Of a DNA stretch of 42,000 bases, positions 17,127-26,073 are shown piece after piece. Numbering within the stretch: position 1 is the stretch's first letter; the number at the start of each line of letters is the position of its first letter. The DNA comes from Nitrosarchaeum sp. (GTDB lineage: Archaea; Thermoproteota; Nitrososphaeria; Nitrososphaerales; Nitrosopumilaceae). The stretch lies in NCBI GenBank assembly GCA_023264875.1, contig JAHFUX010000013.1, positions 1 through 42,000 of the forward strand. Direction: 5' to 3'. The notes below the pieces were generated by a model, which saw only the letters and a list, made by a program, of their open reading frames with translations, made no database searches and was not told the origin of the DNA. The position numbers were made by a program, and so were the translations under genes.

Positions 17127-17868
17127 TTTCTACCTCTTTCGCTCTTTCTATTATCAACTCAATCATTTTTTCATCAACTCCTAAATGTTTTGTAATGTAT
17201 GTTTTTTTAATATTAGAATTCTCAAGTGCAGGTAAAAGATCATTATTGATATCAGTTTTGACATGTGCACCTTCATGTAAGAAATAAAATACAATTACAA
17301 GAGCCTGAGGATTATTTTTTTCACAAATTTTAATACCTTCTACAATATCAGGTTGTTCTATCTCTAACCAACATCTATTTACATTTCTATAATTTTCTTT
17401 TAATCCATCTACAACATAATCTAATGACATTTGTGCATTAGGATCTTTACTCCCGTGCCCAATAATTAGTACATCTACATCATTTTTTGGAATTGTGACA
17501 TGATTCTCCTGCAAGACTGTAGATATTCTATTCTCAACTAAATTAATCAAAGTTTTGTGCATACTCATTGGTTTTGTGACAACAAATTTCACTTTGGTAT
17601 CTTTCTGAAATTTCATAACATCTGTAACTGCATTTTTTACCTTTTTTCCAGGATACAGAAAGTAAGGAACTATCGTTAAATGATCTATATCTTGTTTAAG
17701 ACATTTTACAATTCCATCTTCAATGTATGGTGGCTCTACTTCAAGAAAACAATATTCCGTAAAAACATAATCTCCCTTTACTTTTATTGCATTACAAATA
17801 ATCTCCAATTCTTCAGAAGCTTCTCTTTCTCTACTACCTCTATCTATTAGTAATAATCCACGCTTCAA
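17116..17868 (-). CDS. cbiX: Two-domain sirohydrochlorin cobaltochelatase CbiX
   Basis: Inserts cobalt into sirohydrochlorin, the early committed step of anaerobic cobalamin synthesis. The 250 residues are two tandem CbiX units. In the second unit the usual metal-site histidines are present, in IIGHGSKDPNAQ and FYFLHEGAHVKTDI. In the first unit the equivalent places read LIDRGSRERE and PYFLYPGKKVKNAV, so both histidines are missing. Only the C-terminal half therefore looks catalytic. The start is TTG 17868, overlapping the stop of cbiG by 4 bases. It overlaps cbiC by 11 bases downstream. A ferrochelatase role for siroheme is a possible second activity. Confidence 0.9.
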   Translation of the reverse strand: MKRGLLLIDRGSREREASEELEIICNAIKVKGDYVFTEYCFLEVEPPYIEDGIVKCLKQDIDHLTIVPYFLYPGKKVKNAVTDVMKFQKDTKVKFVVTKPMSMHKTLINLVENRISTVLQENHVTIPKNDVDVLIIGHGSKDPNAQMSLDYVVDGLKENYRNVNRCWLEIEQPDIVEGIKICEKNNPQALVIVFYFLHEGAHVKTDINNDLLPALENSNIKKTYITKHLGVDEKMIELIIERAKEVENAN

Positions 17869-18917
17869 TCTAATATCCTCGCTATGGCTATAGTCAAATT
17901 TGGTGGGAATTTCTGTTTTTCAACAATTAATTCTCCGCCAGAAACTTTGATTGCTGCAGCTTCTGATACACTGGATGTTCCTTCAAATGCCTTGACTGTA
18001 TCTGATGGATTAGGTGCAGAAATTTCTGCCAAATCTTCTTTATTCACATATTCCACAGTAATTCCCATTTCTTTTCCAATATCAACTAGTCCCTTGACAT
18101 CTTCTGGTTTTTTTATTGAGACCAATTTTGTAATAGATTTTTCACTGAGTTTGAATTTTTGTAAACAAAAATCCAATCCTTCCTTTATGATTTCTTTAGA
18201 TGTATCCCAATGCAATCCAATTCCTACTACAAGACTGGGAGGTCTGTACACCACAGAATTTTTGAGAAAGTCCCCTTCTAAAATTCTATCAGAAATTATT
18301 AGATATCCTTTAGCATCAGAATTTTTCATTTCTTCTAAACTATGATAAATTTTTACATTTTTTGGTAATTCCTTCCACCAATTATTTTTGCCTACTTCTT
18401 GATAAATTCCTATATTTTCTTCATTTACCATATGTGCACTAATTTTCGTCACTGTAGAATCATCATCTATTTTCCAACCTAATTCTCTTCCAACAAGATC
18501 AACTGCTATTGTTTTATTGACATCAGCTGCAGTGGTAATTACTGGTAAGGCATCCAATTTTTGAGCAATAATTTGTGTTAATTCATTTGCTCCACCTAAA
18601 TGTCCAGATAACACACTGATTACAAAATTAGTTTTATCATCAATTACAATTACTGCAGGATCTGTTTTCTTATCTTTCAAGTATGGTGCAATCAGTCTAA
18701 TTACTGCACCCAAAGAAAATAAACAAATCAATGCATTATTGTTTTTAAAAAGTTTAACAATTTTTTCAGATGTGGATTCTGAATACCAAACTATTTCCAT
18801 ATTACCATTTGAAAATTTGGATGGTGCATAAATTTCCCAATTTGGAAAATGCTCTTTTAGTCTTAACCCTATATTTATTCCATTTTTGGTAATTGTAAGA
18901 ACTGAAATTTTTTCCAC
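17865..18917 (-). CDS. cbiG: Cobalt-precorrin-5A hydrolase CbiG
   Basis: Opens the delta-lactone ring of cobalt-precorrin-5A, releasing the C-20 fragment as acetaldehyde in the anaerobic route. The 350 residues hold both CbiG domains. The N-terminal and middle parts have LFSLGAVIRLIAPYLKDKKTDPAV and FVISVLSGHLGGANELT. The C-terminal domain has VVGIGLHWDTSKEII and SVSEAAAIKVSGG. The start is GTG 18917, 37 bases after the end of cbiD, in the same operon. It ends by overlapping the TTG of cbiX. The presence of CbiG and CbiD marks the early-cobalt (anaerobic-type) pathway. Confidence 0.94.
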   Translation of the reverse strand: MEKISVLTITKNGINIGLRLKEHFPNWEIYAPSKFSNGNMEIVWYSESTSEKIVKLFKNNNALICLFSLGAVIRLIAPYLKDKKTDPAVIVIDDKTNFVISVLSGHLGGANELTQIIAQKLDALPVITTAADVNKTIAVDLVGRELGWKIDDDSTVTKISAHMVNEENIGIYQEVGKNNWWKELPKNVKIYHSLEEMKNSDAKGYLIISDRILEGDFLKNSVVYRPPSLVVGIGLHWDTSKEIIKEGLDFCLQKFKLSEKSITKLVSIKKPEDVKGLVDIGKEMGITVEYVNKEDLAEISAPNPSDTVKAFEGTSSVSEAAAIKVSGGELIVEKQKFPPNLTIAIARILD

Positions 18918-18954
18918 AGTAAAAATCTCTCAAATTAAATAAAATACCTTACTA

Positions 18955-20049
18955 CTAGAACTTTCTAGCCAAGATATTTCCATCAAAATCAAATAAAATG
19001 ACCTCTAATGAGACTTTTTCTTCTGAATGTTTTCTCATATGTCTGTATGTCTCATTGCATATTTCCTCAAAGAACCCTTTAACATTATTTTCTATAATTA
19101 TTTCATATACATGTCTGGCAGTATTTGCCTTCTTTATACTCTCAATTGTTATTTCATTTGCATTACATCTCTTAGCTAACTCTGCCAAGAAATTCATATC
19201 TACCTTAGAGCCTTTAACATGCGTTTGTTTTACCCCTGCAGCCATTTTAGCCAATTTACCAATAAATCCTACAACATATGCTTTTTTGATCTCTTTTCTT
19301 GCACATTGTTGTATTGTATAGCCAGAAAAATCCCCCATCTGTACAAAACAATGTTCTGGTAAATCTACAATTTTTTTTGCAAAATCTTCACTTCTTCCAC
19401 CAGTTGTAAGAACAACAGTGTCATTTCCCATTGCAATTGCTACATCAATATTTTGCCTAATTGATGCCGCATATGATGCAGTTGAAAATGGTATTACAAT
19501 ACCACTTGTTCCTAAAATTGAAATCCCATTTAAAATACCAATTCTTGGATTATCTGTTTTAGGACCTAATTCTTTTCCTTTTGGAACAGAAATTATGACT
19601 TTGATTCCTTTTTTTAAAAGATGTTTATCTATAATTTCTCTCAGATTTTCATTAATCATTTTTTTTGGAACTGGATTGATTGCAGCTTTGTTTAATTCAA
19701 GACCTAATCCAGGTTTAGTAACTATTCCTACTCCTTCACCACCATCAATTTCAATTTCATTAATCTTATCTGTAAATGATAACTCTACTACTATCTCTGT
19801 ACCGTGAGTGACATCTGGATCATCTCCACCGTCTTTAATTACAGAACACTTAGATCCATTTTTATCAAATTGACATAAATGAATTGGAATTTTGATAAAA
19901 CTGCCTTTGGGTAATTTAACATCTACATTTTCAATTTTTGTTTGATTAATTATAGATAGTAATGCGGCTTTGGCAGCTGCTGTTGCAGAAGTACCCGTAG
20001 TGTATCCAGTCCTTAACTTTTCTTTTTTTATTCCTTCCACGCTAATCAT
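18955..20049 (-). CDS. cbiD: Cobalt-precorrin-5B C1-methyltransferase CbiD
   Basis: SAM-dependent methylation of C-1 of the corrin ring. At 364 residues it is the family size. The N-terminus holds the hallmark LRTGYTTGTSATAAAKAAL. KDGGDDPDVTHGTEI, GGEGVGIVTKPGLGL, AINPVPKKMI and GFIGKLAKMAAGVKQTH follow in the usual order. It is the first gene of the minus-strand cbiD-cbiG-cbiX-cbiC operon, so its promoter lies in 20050-20185, divergent from the SDR gene. I saw no cobalamin riboswitch in that gap. The SAM it needs could come from MetK, encoded nearby. The start is ATG 20049. Confidence 0.95.
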   Translation of the reverse strand: MISVEGIKKEKLRTGYTTGTSATAAAKAALLSIINQTKIENVDVKLPKGSFIKIPIHLCQFDKNGSKCSVIKDGGDDPDVTHGTEIVVELSFTDKINEIEIDGGEGVGIVTKPGLGLELNKAAINPVPKKMINENLREIIDKHLLKKGIKVIISVPKGKELGPKTDNPRIGILNGISILGTSGIVIPFSTASYAASIRQNIDVAIAMGNDTVVLTTGGRSEDFAKKIVDLPEHCFVQMGDFSGYTIQQCARKEIKKAYVVGFIGKLAKMAAGVKQTHVKGSKVDMNFLAELAKRCNANEITIESIKKANTARHVYEIIIENNVKGFFEEICNETYRHMRKHSEEKVSLEVILFDFDGNILARKF

Positions 20050-20155
20050 GCCTATTTTGACGTATTAACTCTTCTTTGATATATTTTAGATTGAGATTTT
20101 GAGACTAGAACTATGTCTTGTAATTCTAAACGTATCTATCATTATTTCTTTAGAA

Positions 20156-20166
20156 TATATTTAAAA
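20156..20166 (+). promoter_or_regulatory. TATA-like box for the SDR gene
   Basis: TATATTTAAAA-like AT stretch 20-30 bases before ATG 20186, at leaderless distance. It supports ATG 20186 rather than the in-frame ATG at 20198. Confidence 0.4.
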
Positions 20167-20185
20167 TAAAAGCTACAGCAGTAGT

Positions 20186-21055
20186 ATGGTAAAAGACATG
20201 CAAATTGTTGTAACTGGTGCTAGTGGGTTTGTAGCAAGAAATGTTAGAAAATATCTCTCAGATAACAATGTAAAATTAATATCAATTTCAAGAAAAAATT
20301 TTAAAAAATTTAAAAACGAATCAAAAATTATTACAAAAAACTATGATGAAAAAACTATTTTGCCAAAACTTAAAAATTCTGATGTGTTAATTCATTTAGT
20401 TGGGATTGGAAAACAAACAATTGATAATGATTACAGTCTTACCAATACTGAATTTACAAAAAAAATAATTAATTTATGTAAAAAATCAAAAATAAAAAAA
20501 ATTATTTATATGAGTGGATTAGGAGTATCAAAAAATACTACTCTTGGATATTTTATTTCAAAATACAAGGCAGAAAGACAGATAATTGATTCTAAATTAG
20601 ATTATACAATTTTTCGACCATCTTATATTGTTGGCAAGGATGATCTTTTTACAAAATATCTTAAAAAACAAATCAAAACAGGCCAAATTCAAATTCCTGG
20701 ATCCGGTAAGTATTCTATCCAACCTATTTACATCGATGATGTTTCCAAAATTATTTTCAATGCCATATATAAAAATAAATTCAGTAAAATGATTTTAGAT
20801 CTTGTAGGTTTGGAATCAATCACTTTTGAAAAATATGTTAAAGAATTTTCTATCGGAACAAATACTAAAATTAAAAAAATTAATCTTGAAACCGTTTATC
20901 ATGAAGCTATCTCTAACCCTTATGGTAACTTTGGAATAGATGATCTAAATCTCTTAATTGGTGATTTTAAGGGTGATTACAAAAAATTAAAAATTATTTC
21001 TGGAATAAAATTTTCTTCTATACGAAAACTTCTAAAGTCCGGCAGCCTTCTTTAA
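20186..21055 (+). CDS. Atypical SDR / NAD-dependent epimerase-dehydratase family protein
   Basis: Rossmann-fold protein of 289 residues, with the glycine motif [13 protein letters not shown] near the N-terminus. A typical SDR fold continues with [24 protein letters not shown] and a modified active-site region, [12 protein letters not shown]. The family includes nucleotide-sugar epimerases, isoflavone reductase-like enzymes and the complex I-associated NDUFA9 type. The replacement of the usual Tyr-x-x-x-Lys context makes the last (atypical) group most likely. The substrate is unknown. It is convergent with metK, overlapping its 3' end by 24 bases. The flanking cobalamin genes are divergent, giving no firm pathway hint. 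Confidence 0.8.
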   Translation: MVKDMQIVVTGASGFVARNVRKYLSDNNVKLISISRKNFKKFKNESKIITKNYDEKTILPKLKNSDVLIHLVGIGKQTIDNDYSLTNTEFTKKIINLCKKSKIKKIIYMSGLGVSKNTTLGYFISKYKAERQIIDSKLDYTIFRPSYIVGKDDLFTKYLKKQIKTGQIQIPGSGKYSIQPIYIDDVSKIIFNAIYKNKFSKMILDLVGLESITFEKYVKEFSIGTNTKIKKINLETVYHEAISNPYGNFGIDDLNLLIGDFKGDYKKLKIISGIKFSSIRKLLKSGSLL

Positions 21056-22198
21056 TACATCTGCTTTATCCGTTTTTTCCCAAGTAAATTCAGGCTCATT
21101 TCTTCCAAAATGCCCATACGCAGCTGTTTTTCTATAAATTGGTCTTTTCAAGTCCAGATGTGAAATAATTCCTGATGGTTTCATGTTGAAATTCTTTCTA
21201 ACTAATTCTTCAATTTCTTTTTCTGGAATCTTACTAGAGTCAAATGTATTAACATACAATGAAACTGGTTCAGCAACTCCGATGGCATATGCTAATTGGA
21301 CTTCACATCTTTCAGCCAAACCTGCAGCTACAATATTTTTGGCAATATATCTACACATGTAACATGCAGATCTATCTACCTTTGAAGGATCCTTTCCTGA
21401 GAAGGCTCCACCACCATGTCTTCCAAATCCACCATAACTATCTACAATTATTTTTCTTCCTGTAAGTCCAGAGTCTCCATGCGGTCCTCCTATCACAAAT
21501 TTTCCTGTAGGATTAATGTGCATTTTAATCTGATCGTTCCAAAGATTTCCTAAAACTGGTTTGATTACCTTATCAATAATTTCTTTTGATATTTGTTCTT
21601 GTGAAATCTCAGGTGCATGTTGAGTTGAAATAACTATTGTTTCAATTTTTGTTGGTTTATTATTTTCATATCTGACAGAAACCTGTGATTTTCCATCTGG
21701 TCTTACCCAAGGTAAAACTTTGTTTTTTCTAACCTCTGCTAGTTTTTGTGTGAGTTTATGTGCAAGTAATATAGGCATTGGCATAAGCTCTTTTGTTTCA
21801 TTTGAAGCATAGCCAAACATCAATCCTTGATCCCCTGCTCCCTGTTCTTTTTCTTTAGTTGCCGTTACTCCTTGACTAATATCTGGACTTTGAGAATGTA
21901 ATCTTAGTGTAACTTGACAAGAATCAGTATCGAACATCAAATCTTTGTTATCGTATCCAATTTCTCTAATTACTTTTCTAACTAATTCCTCTTGAGATTT
22001 CTTGTCAAAATCAGCTTTTGATGTTACTTCTCCTGCAACTGCCACAAAATCTGTAGTTACCATTGTTTCAATTGCTACTCTAGAGTCTGGATCTTGTCTG
22101 AGAAATTCATCTAAAAATGCGTCTGAAATTTGATCACATATCTTATCAGGATGACCCTCAGTAACTGATTCTGAAGTAAACAGAAAATTGTTAGTCAT
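21032..22198 (-). CDS. metK: S-adenosylmethionine synthetase, bacterial/eukaryotic type
   Basis: Makes SAM from methionine and ATP. About 388 residues. All three hallmarks of the classical MetK family are present: [32 protein letters not shown], and [20 protein letters not shown]. This is not the divergent archaeal MAT that most other archaea use. The start is ATG 22198 or the upstream in-frame GTG 22207, whose G overlaps the TAG of the LSm gene; the two genes are tightly coupled. The 3' end overlaps the convergent SDR gene by 24 bases. SAM supply fits the nearby methyl-transferring cobalamin genes, but MetK is a general enzyme. Confidence 0.96.
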   Translation of the reverse strand: MTNNFLFTSESVTEGHPDKICDQISDAFLDEFLRQDPDSRVAIETMVTTDFVAVAGEVTSKADFDKKSQEELVRKVIREIGYDNKDLMFDTDSCQVTLRLHSQSPDISQGVTATKEKEQGAGDQGLMFGYASNETKELMPMPILLAHKLTQKLAEVRKNKVLPWVRPDGKSQVSVRYENNKPTKIETIVISTQHAPEISQEQISKEIIDKVIKPVLGNLWNDQIKMHINPTGKFVIGGPHGDSGLTGRKIIVDSYGGFGRHGGGAFSGKDPSKVDRSACYMCRYIAKNIVAAGLAERCEVQLAYAIGVAEPVSLYVNTFDSSKIPEKEIEELVRKNFNMKPSGIISHLDLKRPIYRKTAAYGHFGRNEPEFTWEKTDKADVLKKAAGL

Positions 22199-22206
22199 AA
22201 GAACCA

Positions 22207-22452
22207 CTAGAGTTCATTTTCTAGTTTGATAAATAATACATTATTGCCTCTTACAATTACTCTGCCGTAATTTGCAATTATTTTACCATCATGAAGTTCT
22301 TCTGCATCAGTCATGATTAAATTCATGTATGAATCAACATTATCCATTTTTCCTTTGTATTCAACTTCATTTTTTAGTCTTACAGTAACTTTCTTCTTGG
22401 TGCTTTTTTGAAGAGTTGTTAATGGTCGTTTTGCACTACTAGTTTGTGACAC
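22207..22452 (-). CDS. LSm (Sm-like archaeal) RNA-binding protein
   Basis: Forms ring-shaped oligomers that bind U-rich RNA. It has 81 residues. After a 20-residue basic N-terminal tail comes the Sm1 motif ([21 protein letters not shown] with [10 protein letters not shown]) and then Sm2 ([15 protein letters not shown]), together a complete Sm fold. The start is GTG 22452. Its stop overlaps the possible GTG start of metK by one base, so both are probably on one transcript. In other archaea LSm is often next to L37e; no such gene is here. The identification is strong. Confidence 0.93.
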   Translation of the reverse strand: MSQTSSAKRPLTTLQKSTKKKVTVRLKNEVEYKGKMDNVDSYMNLIMTDAEELHDGKIIANYGRVIVRGNNVLFIKLENEL

Positions 22453-22561
22453 TAATTATTCACTTGTTTTGCTTACGTTGTTCTCCAGAATAAAAGCCTT
22501 GCCTCTTTTATGAATTATGAAATTCCTTAAATTTTTTCATCGTTTTTAGATAATTACACAA

Positions 22562-23221
22562 ATGATCTCTACAGGATTACAACAATTAGACGAATTTTTA
22601 TCTGGTGGAATACCTAATGGTGTAATTACTGACATTTATGGTGGAAGTGGAACTGGTAAAACTCAACTATTATTTCAAATCTGCATAAATGCGATAAAAA
22701 ATGGAGGGAATGTTCTATATCAAGATACAACAGGTAGTTTTAGACCTGAACGAATTCTTGAAATTCAAAAACATCAAAATTTTACATTTGACATTCTTGA
22801 AAAAATAACGGTTTCACGAATTATTAATACTTCTGAACAAATCAAATCAATTGATATTATGAATGCCTCAAACTTTTCTCTAATTGTAATTGATAACATT
22901 ACTGATTTATTTTCTTATGAATATCCAAAAGAAGATACAACATTTGAAAAAAATTCTCTATTTATCAAATACCTTCATAATCTATCATTAATTGCTATTA
23001 ATAAAAAAATTCCTATTGTTATTACTAATATGATTAGAAACATAGAAGGTACAGAAATGGAAAATATGAGAACTGCAATTGATCCATTTACACACATCAA
23101 AATTAAACTTACAAAAATTTCCTCAAAATTTCATGGAGAAATAAGATGGCTTCTTCATCAAACTCATTTCTCTTATAAAATACATGCTGCAGGATTATCT
23201 AATTATACTGAAGATATTTAA
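22562..23221 (+). CDS. radB: RadB-like RecA-superfamily ATPase
   Basis: A RadA/Rad51 paralog thought to help homologous recombination. The 219 residues are a bare RecA core without the helix-hairpin-helix N-terminal domain of RadA. The start is STGLQQLDEFLSGGIPNG, with Walker A GGSGTGKT at 27-34 and Walker B FSLIVIDNIT. The DNA-binding loop region is shorter than in RadA. That architecture and length fit RadB, but a KaiC-like or circadian-type ATPase relative is a distant alternative. A microprotein and the Lhr helicase follow on the same strand. The ATG start 22562 follows a short intergenic region divergent from LSm. Confidence 0.78.
   Translation: MISTGLQQLDEFLSGGIPNGVITDIYGGSGTGKTQLLFQICINAIKNGGNVLYQDTTGSFRPERILEIQKHQNFTFDILEKITVSRIINTSEQIKSIDIMNASNFSLIVIDNITDLFSYEYPKEDTTFEKNSLFIKYLHNLSLIAINKKIPIVITNMIRNIEGTEMENMRTAIDPFTHIKIKLTKISSKFHGEIRWLLHQTHFSYKIHAAGLSNYTEDI
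23214..23221 (+). promoter_or_regulatory. TATA-like box for the microprotein/lhr transcript
   Basis: ATATTTAA overlaps the stop of the RadB-like gene and lies 23-30 bases before ATG 23244, the spacing of a leaderless promoter. Confidence 0.42.
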
Positions 23222-23243
23222 CCGTCAATCATAAAGTTTAGCA

Positions 23244-23363
23244 ATGGCAGGAATTTTTGATTCAATTCCAATAATTACTGTAGTTTTATTTGCACTTGGC
23301 TTAGTTGGCGTAATGGTTTATGAAAGATCACGATCAAATACAACAAAAGAATCAGTTTCCTGA
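23244..23363 (+). CDS. 39-residue single-pass membrane microprotein
   Basis: An ATG frame at 23244 gives MAGIFDSIPIITVVLFALG followed by LVGVMVYERSRSNTTKESVS. It has a short polar head, one hydrophobic helix (about residues 8-25) and then a basic, polar tail, a classic single-pass microprotein. A TATA-like box lies at leaderless distance. Its last 44 bases overlap the start of the lhr gene in another frame, so it would be translated upstream of lhr. No function is known to me. The frame could be chance, but the ordered hydrophobic segment, tail charge and promoter argue for a real gene. Confidence 0.55.
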   Translation: MAGIFDSIPIITVVLFALGLVGVMVYERSRSNTTKESVS

Positions 23364-26073
23364 TTCGATACTTGATTCACTATTTGCTCATTTTGGATTT
23401 ACTAATCTTACTGAAATTCAGAAAAAAGCTTCGCCTATAATTTTACAAAAAAAAGACTGTCTAGTAATTGCACCAACTGGTTCGGGTAAAACAGAATGCT
23501 CTGTAATTCCAGTTTTTTCACTAGTAAAGAAATCAAAAAAACTTGGAAAAATTAAAGTTCTTTACATTACTCCCTTACGAGCACTAAACCGAGATGTATT
23601 TCGAAGGATTACCAAATACGCTCACAGTAATGATCTTTCAATTGAAATAAGACATGGTGATACAACTCAGATTGCAAGAAGAAAAATCACTGAAAATCCT
23701 CCAGATGTTCTAATAACAACTCCTGAAACTCTAGTTATTCTTCTCACACAGATAAAGATGCTAGATGCACTATCTGAACTTGAGTGGATTATTATTGATG
23801 AGGTACATGAATTACTTGCTAGTGAAAGAGGTTCTCAACTATCATTAAGTATCGAGCGATTACAGCTTAATTCAAAACACTATCTTACCAAAATTGGATT
23901 ATCTGCAACAGTTGGTAATTTTGAAGAAGCTGGAAAATTTGTGGTAGGAACTAAAAGAAAATGTCAAATTATTCGAGATACCTCTGTTCGAAAATATGAT
24001 GTTGAAGTCAAATTTGTCGATGGAATGATTTCAGATGTTGTAGATAAAATAATTGAGCATGTTTTGGAACTGAATTTAGATTCTCCTATACTTCTTTTTA
24101 CTAATACTCGTGGAGAGGCTGAATTCTTAGCTTCTATGTTAAAAGAAAAATCATCTATCAATATAGAATTACATCATGGATCATTATCAAAAGAAGTCAG
24201 AGAGGATACTGAGCTTACATTAAGAGAAGGAAAACGGGGGATTGTGGTTTGTACTTCCTCACTTGAATTAGGATTGGATATAGGTTCAATAGAGTTGGTA
24301 ATTCATTATGGTTCTCCTAGACAAGTATCAAAACTAATTCAAAGAATAGGACGTAGCAGACATAACAGAGATGCTTCTGCCAAGGGGCTAATAATTACAA
24401 ACAATTCTGATGATGAATTTGAAGCACGAGCAATACTAGATCGTATTAAAGAAGGTTCCATAGAAGAGCAAAAAATTCATGATGATTCTCTAGACGTACT
24501 TGCACATCATCTTGTCGGAATGACAATGCAACTCGGAGAAATTCCCGTGAATTTAGCATTAGAAATAATAAACAACGCATATCCATTTAGAAATTTACAA
24601 CTAGAGGATTTACTGGGCGTTTTAGATTTGCTTGATTCTAACTATTTAATCTTCTTTGATAGAACAAAAATGACTTTCTGGAAAAAAGGTCGTTCTTTCA
24701 AATATTACTTTGAAAATCTTTCTACAATTCCTGATATTCTTAAATTCAAAGTATTTGATAGTGTTGGAAAAAAAATCATTGGAACATTGGATCAAAGATT
24801 TGTAGGTGATTTTGGAGATTCTGGCAATATTTTTGTGCTAAAAGGCTCTCAATGGAGAATACTTAATGTGGATGAAAAATCACTTTCAGTAAATGTTGAG
24901 CCCTTTAGAGGAGGGGGCATAACTGTTCCTTATTGGGAAGGAGAAAGTATTCCTGTTGATTATAATACTGCAAAAAAAGTTGGAGTATTTCGTAGCAAAG
25001 TAAAAAATGGATCATTGAAATTAATCAATAAAACTATTGAAGAGTTAAGTTTTAATGAAATTCCGAATGAAAAAAATATTGTTATAGAGTCTAGTCGTTC
25101 ACAAGGTTCAATAGTAATACATTCTTGTTTTGGAACAAAAATCAATTCAACATTATCTTCTTTGCTTTCTTCCATGATATCTTCAGTGTTAGGTTCCATG
25201 GTTGATTCGCGTTCTGATGGTTATAGGATTGTTTTATCTTCTAGATCACGAATTTCTGAAAAACTTTTTCTTGAAGTTATAAAAGACAATTATGATCTCT
25301 ATTCAATTGTAACTGCATCTTTGGCAGGAACTCATAATGTAAATTGGAAAACATGGTGTGTTGCAAAAAAATTTGGAGTTGTTGGAAGAAAAGCAATTTA
25401 TGAAAAAAAGTCAGCCCGATTTTTATATGAAAGATATGCTAAAACCTCTCTTGTAAAAGAAGCACTACGTGAATTATTTCATGATAAATATGATCTTGAA
25501 AATACTGATAAAATCCTTAAAAAAATTAGGGATAATGAAATTATAATTAAATGGCTAGAAATAGATAAATTCTCAAAATTAGCTGAACCAATTTTAGATC
25601 ATACTGCAAAATATTATTCGTCTCCTGCTAATCTTGACAAGGGTATACTTGATCTTGTAAAAACAAGATTGGCAAAGACAAAACATCGTCTTATTTGTGC
25701 ACGATGTGGAAAATGGGAGCGAGTAGTGGAAACTAACGAGGTTAAAAATACACTGATCTGTCCTTATTGTAAAGCAAGACAAATTACTGCCACTTTTTAT
25801 TCAGATTATGATCTTCCAAAAATAATACGTAAAAAATATGGAGGAAAAAAACTTTCTGTAGATGAAAAACACAAGTTTGATCGAGCCTGGAAAGTCTCTT
25901 CTTTAATAGAAAATTTTGGCAAAATTGCAATTACTGTTATGTCTGGATATGGCGTAGGTGCTGACACTGCGGCACGCATATTGCGCAATATGATCGATGA
26001 AGAACATCTCTTTAAGCAAATATACGAAGCAGAAAGACAATATGTTGTAACTAGGGGATTTTGGGATTCTTAA
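23320..26073 (+). CDS. lhr: Lhr-type DEAD/DEAH superfamily 2 helicase
   Basis: DNA repair helicase of the archaeal Lhr (large helicase-related) family. It has 917 residues. Walker A APTGSGKT is near residue 52 and the DEVH box is in WIIIDEVHELL. LIQRIGRSRHNR (motif VI) and a winged-helix/Lhr-specific region follow. A zinc-like CARCGKW...CPYCKARQ lies near the C-terminus, followed by a short C-terminal domain ending YVVTRGFWDS. The start ATG 23320 lies inside the microprotein gene; no other in-frame start gives the helicase N-terminus. The 3' end overlaps the convergent RPA gene by 4 bases. The Lhr N-domain and core are full length. Confidence 0.93.
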   Translation: MKDHDQIQQKNQFPDSILDSLFAHFGFTNLTEIQKKASPIILQKKDCLVIAPTGSGKTECSVIPVFSLVKKSKKLGKIKVLYITPLRALNRDVFRRITKYAHSNDLSIEIRHGDTTQIARRKITENPPDVLITTPETLVILLTQIKMLDALSELEWIIIDEVHELLASERGSQLSLSIERLQLNSKHYLTKIGLSATVGNFEEAGKFVVGTKRKCQIIRDTSVRKYDVEVKFVDGMISDVVDKIIEHVLELNLDSPILLFTNTRGEAEFLASMLKEKSSINIELHHGSLSKEVREDTELTLREGKRGIVVCTSSLELGLDIGSIELVIHYGSPRQVSKLIQRIGRSRHNRDASAKGLIITNNSDDEFEARAILDRIKEGSIEEQKIHDDSLDVLAHHLVGMTMQLGEIPVNLALEIINNAYPFRNLQLEDLLGVLDLLDSNYLIFFDRTKMTFWKKGRSFKYYFENLSTIPDILKFKVFDSVGKKIIGTLDQRFVGDFGDSGNIFVLKGSQWRILNVDEKSLSVNVEPFRGGGITVPYWEGESIPVDYNTAKKVGVFRSKVKNGSLKLINKTIEELSFNEIPNEKNIVIESSRSQGSIVIHSCFGTKINSTLSSLLSSMISSVLGSMVDSRSDGYRIVLSSRSRISEKLFLEVIKDNYDLYSIVTASLAGTHNVNWKTWCVAKKFGVVGRKAIYEKKSARFLYERYAKTSLVKEALRELFHDKYDLENTDKILKKIRDNEIIIKWLEIDKFSKLAEPILDHTAKYYSSPANLDKGILDLVKTRLAKTKHRLICARCGKWERVVETNEVKNTLICPYCKARQITATFYSDYDLPKIIRKKYGGKKLSVDEKHKFDRAWKVSSLIENFGKIAITVMSGYGVGADTAARILRNMIDEEHLFKQIYEAERQYVVTRGFWDS

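Noticed and set aside
20050-20185. Cobalamin riboswitch before the cbi operon
   Set aside because: I see no B12-box-like conserved sequence or long structured leader; the 136-base gap looks like two leaderless promoters.
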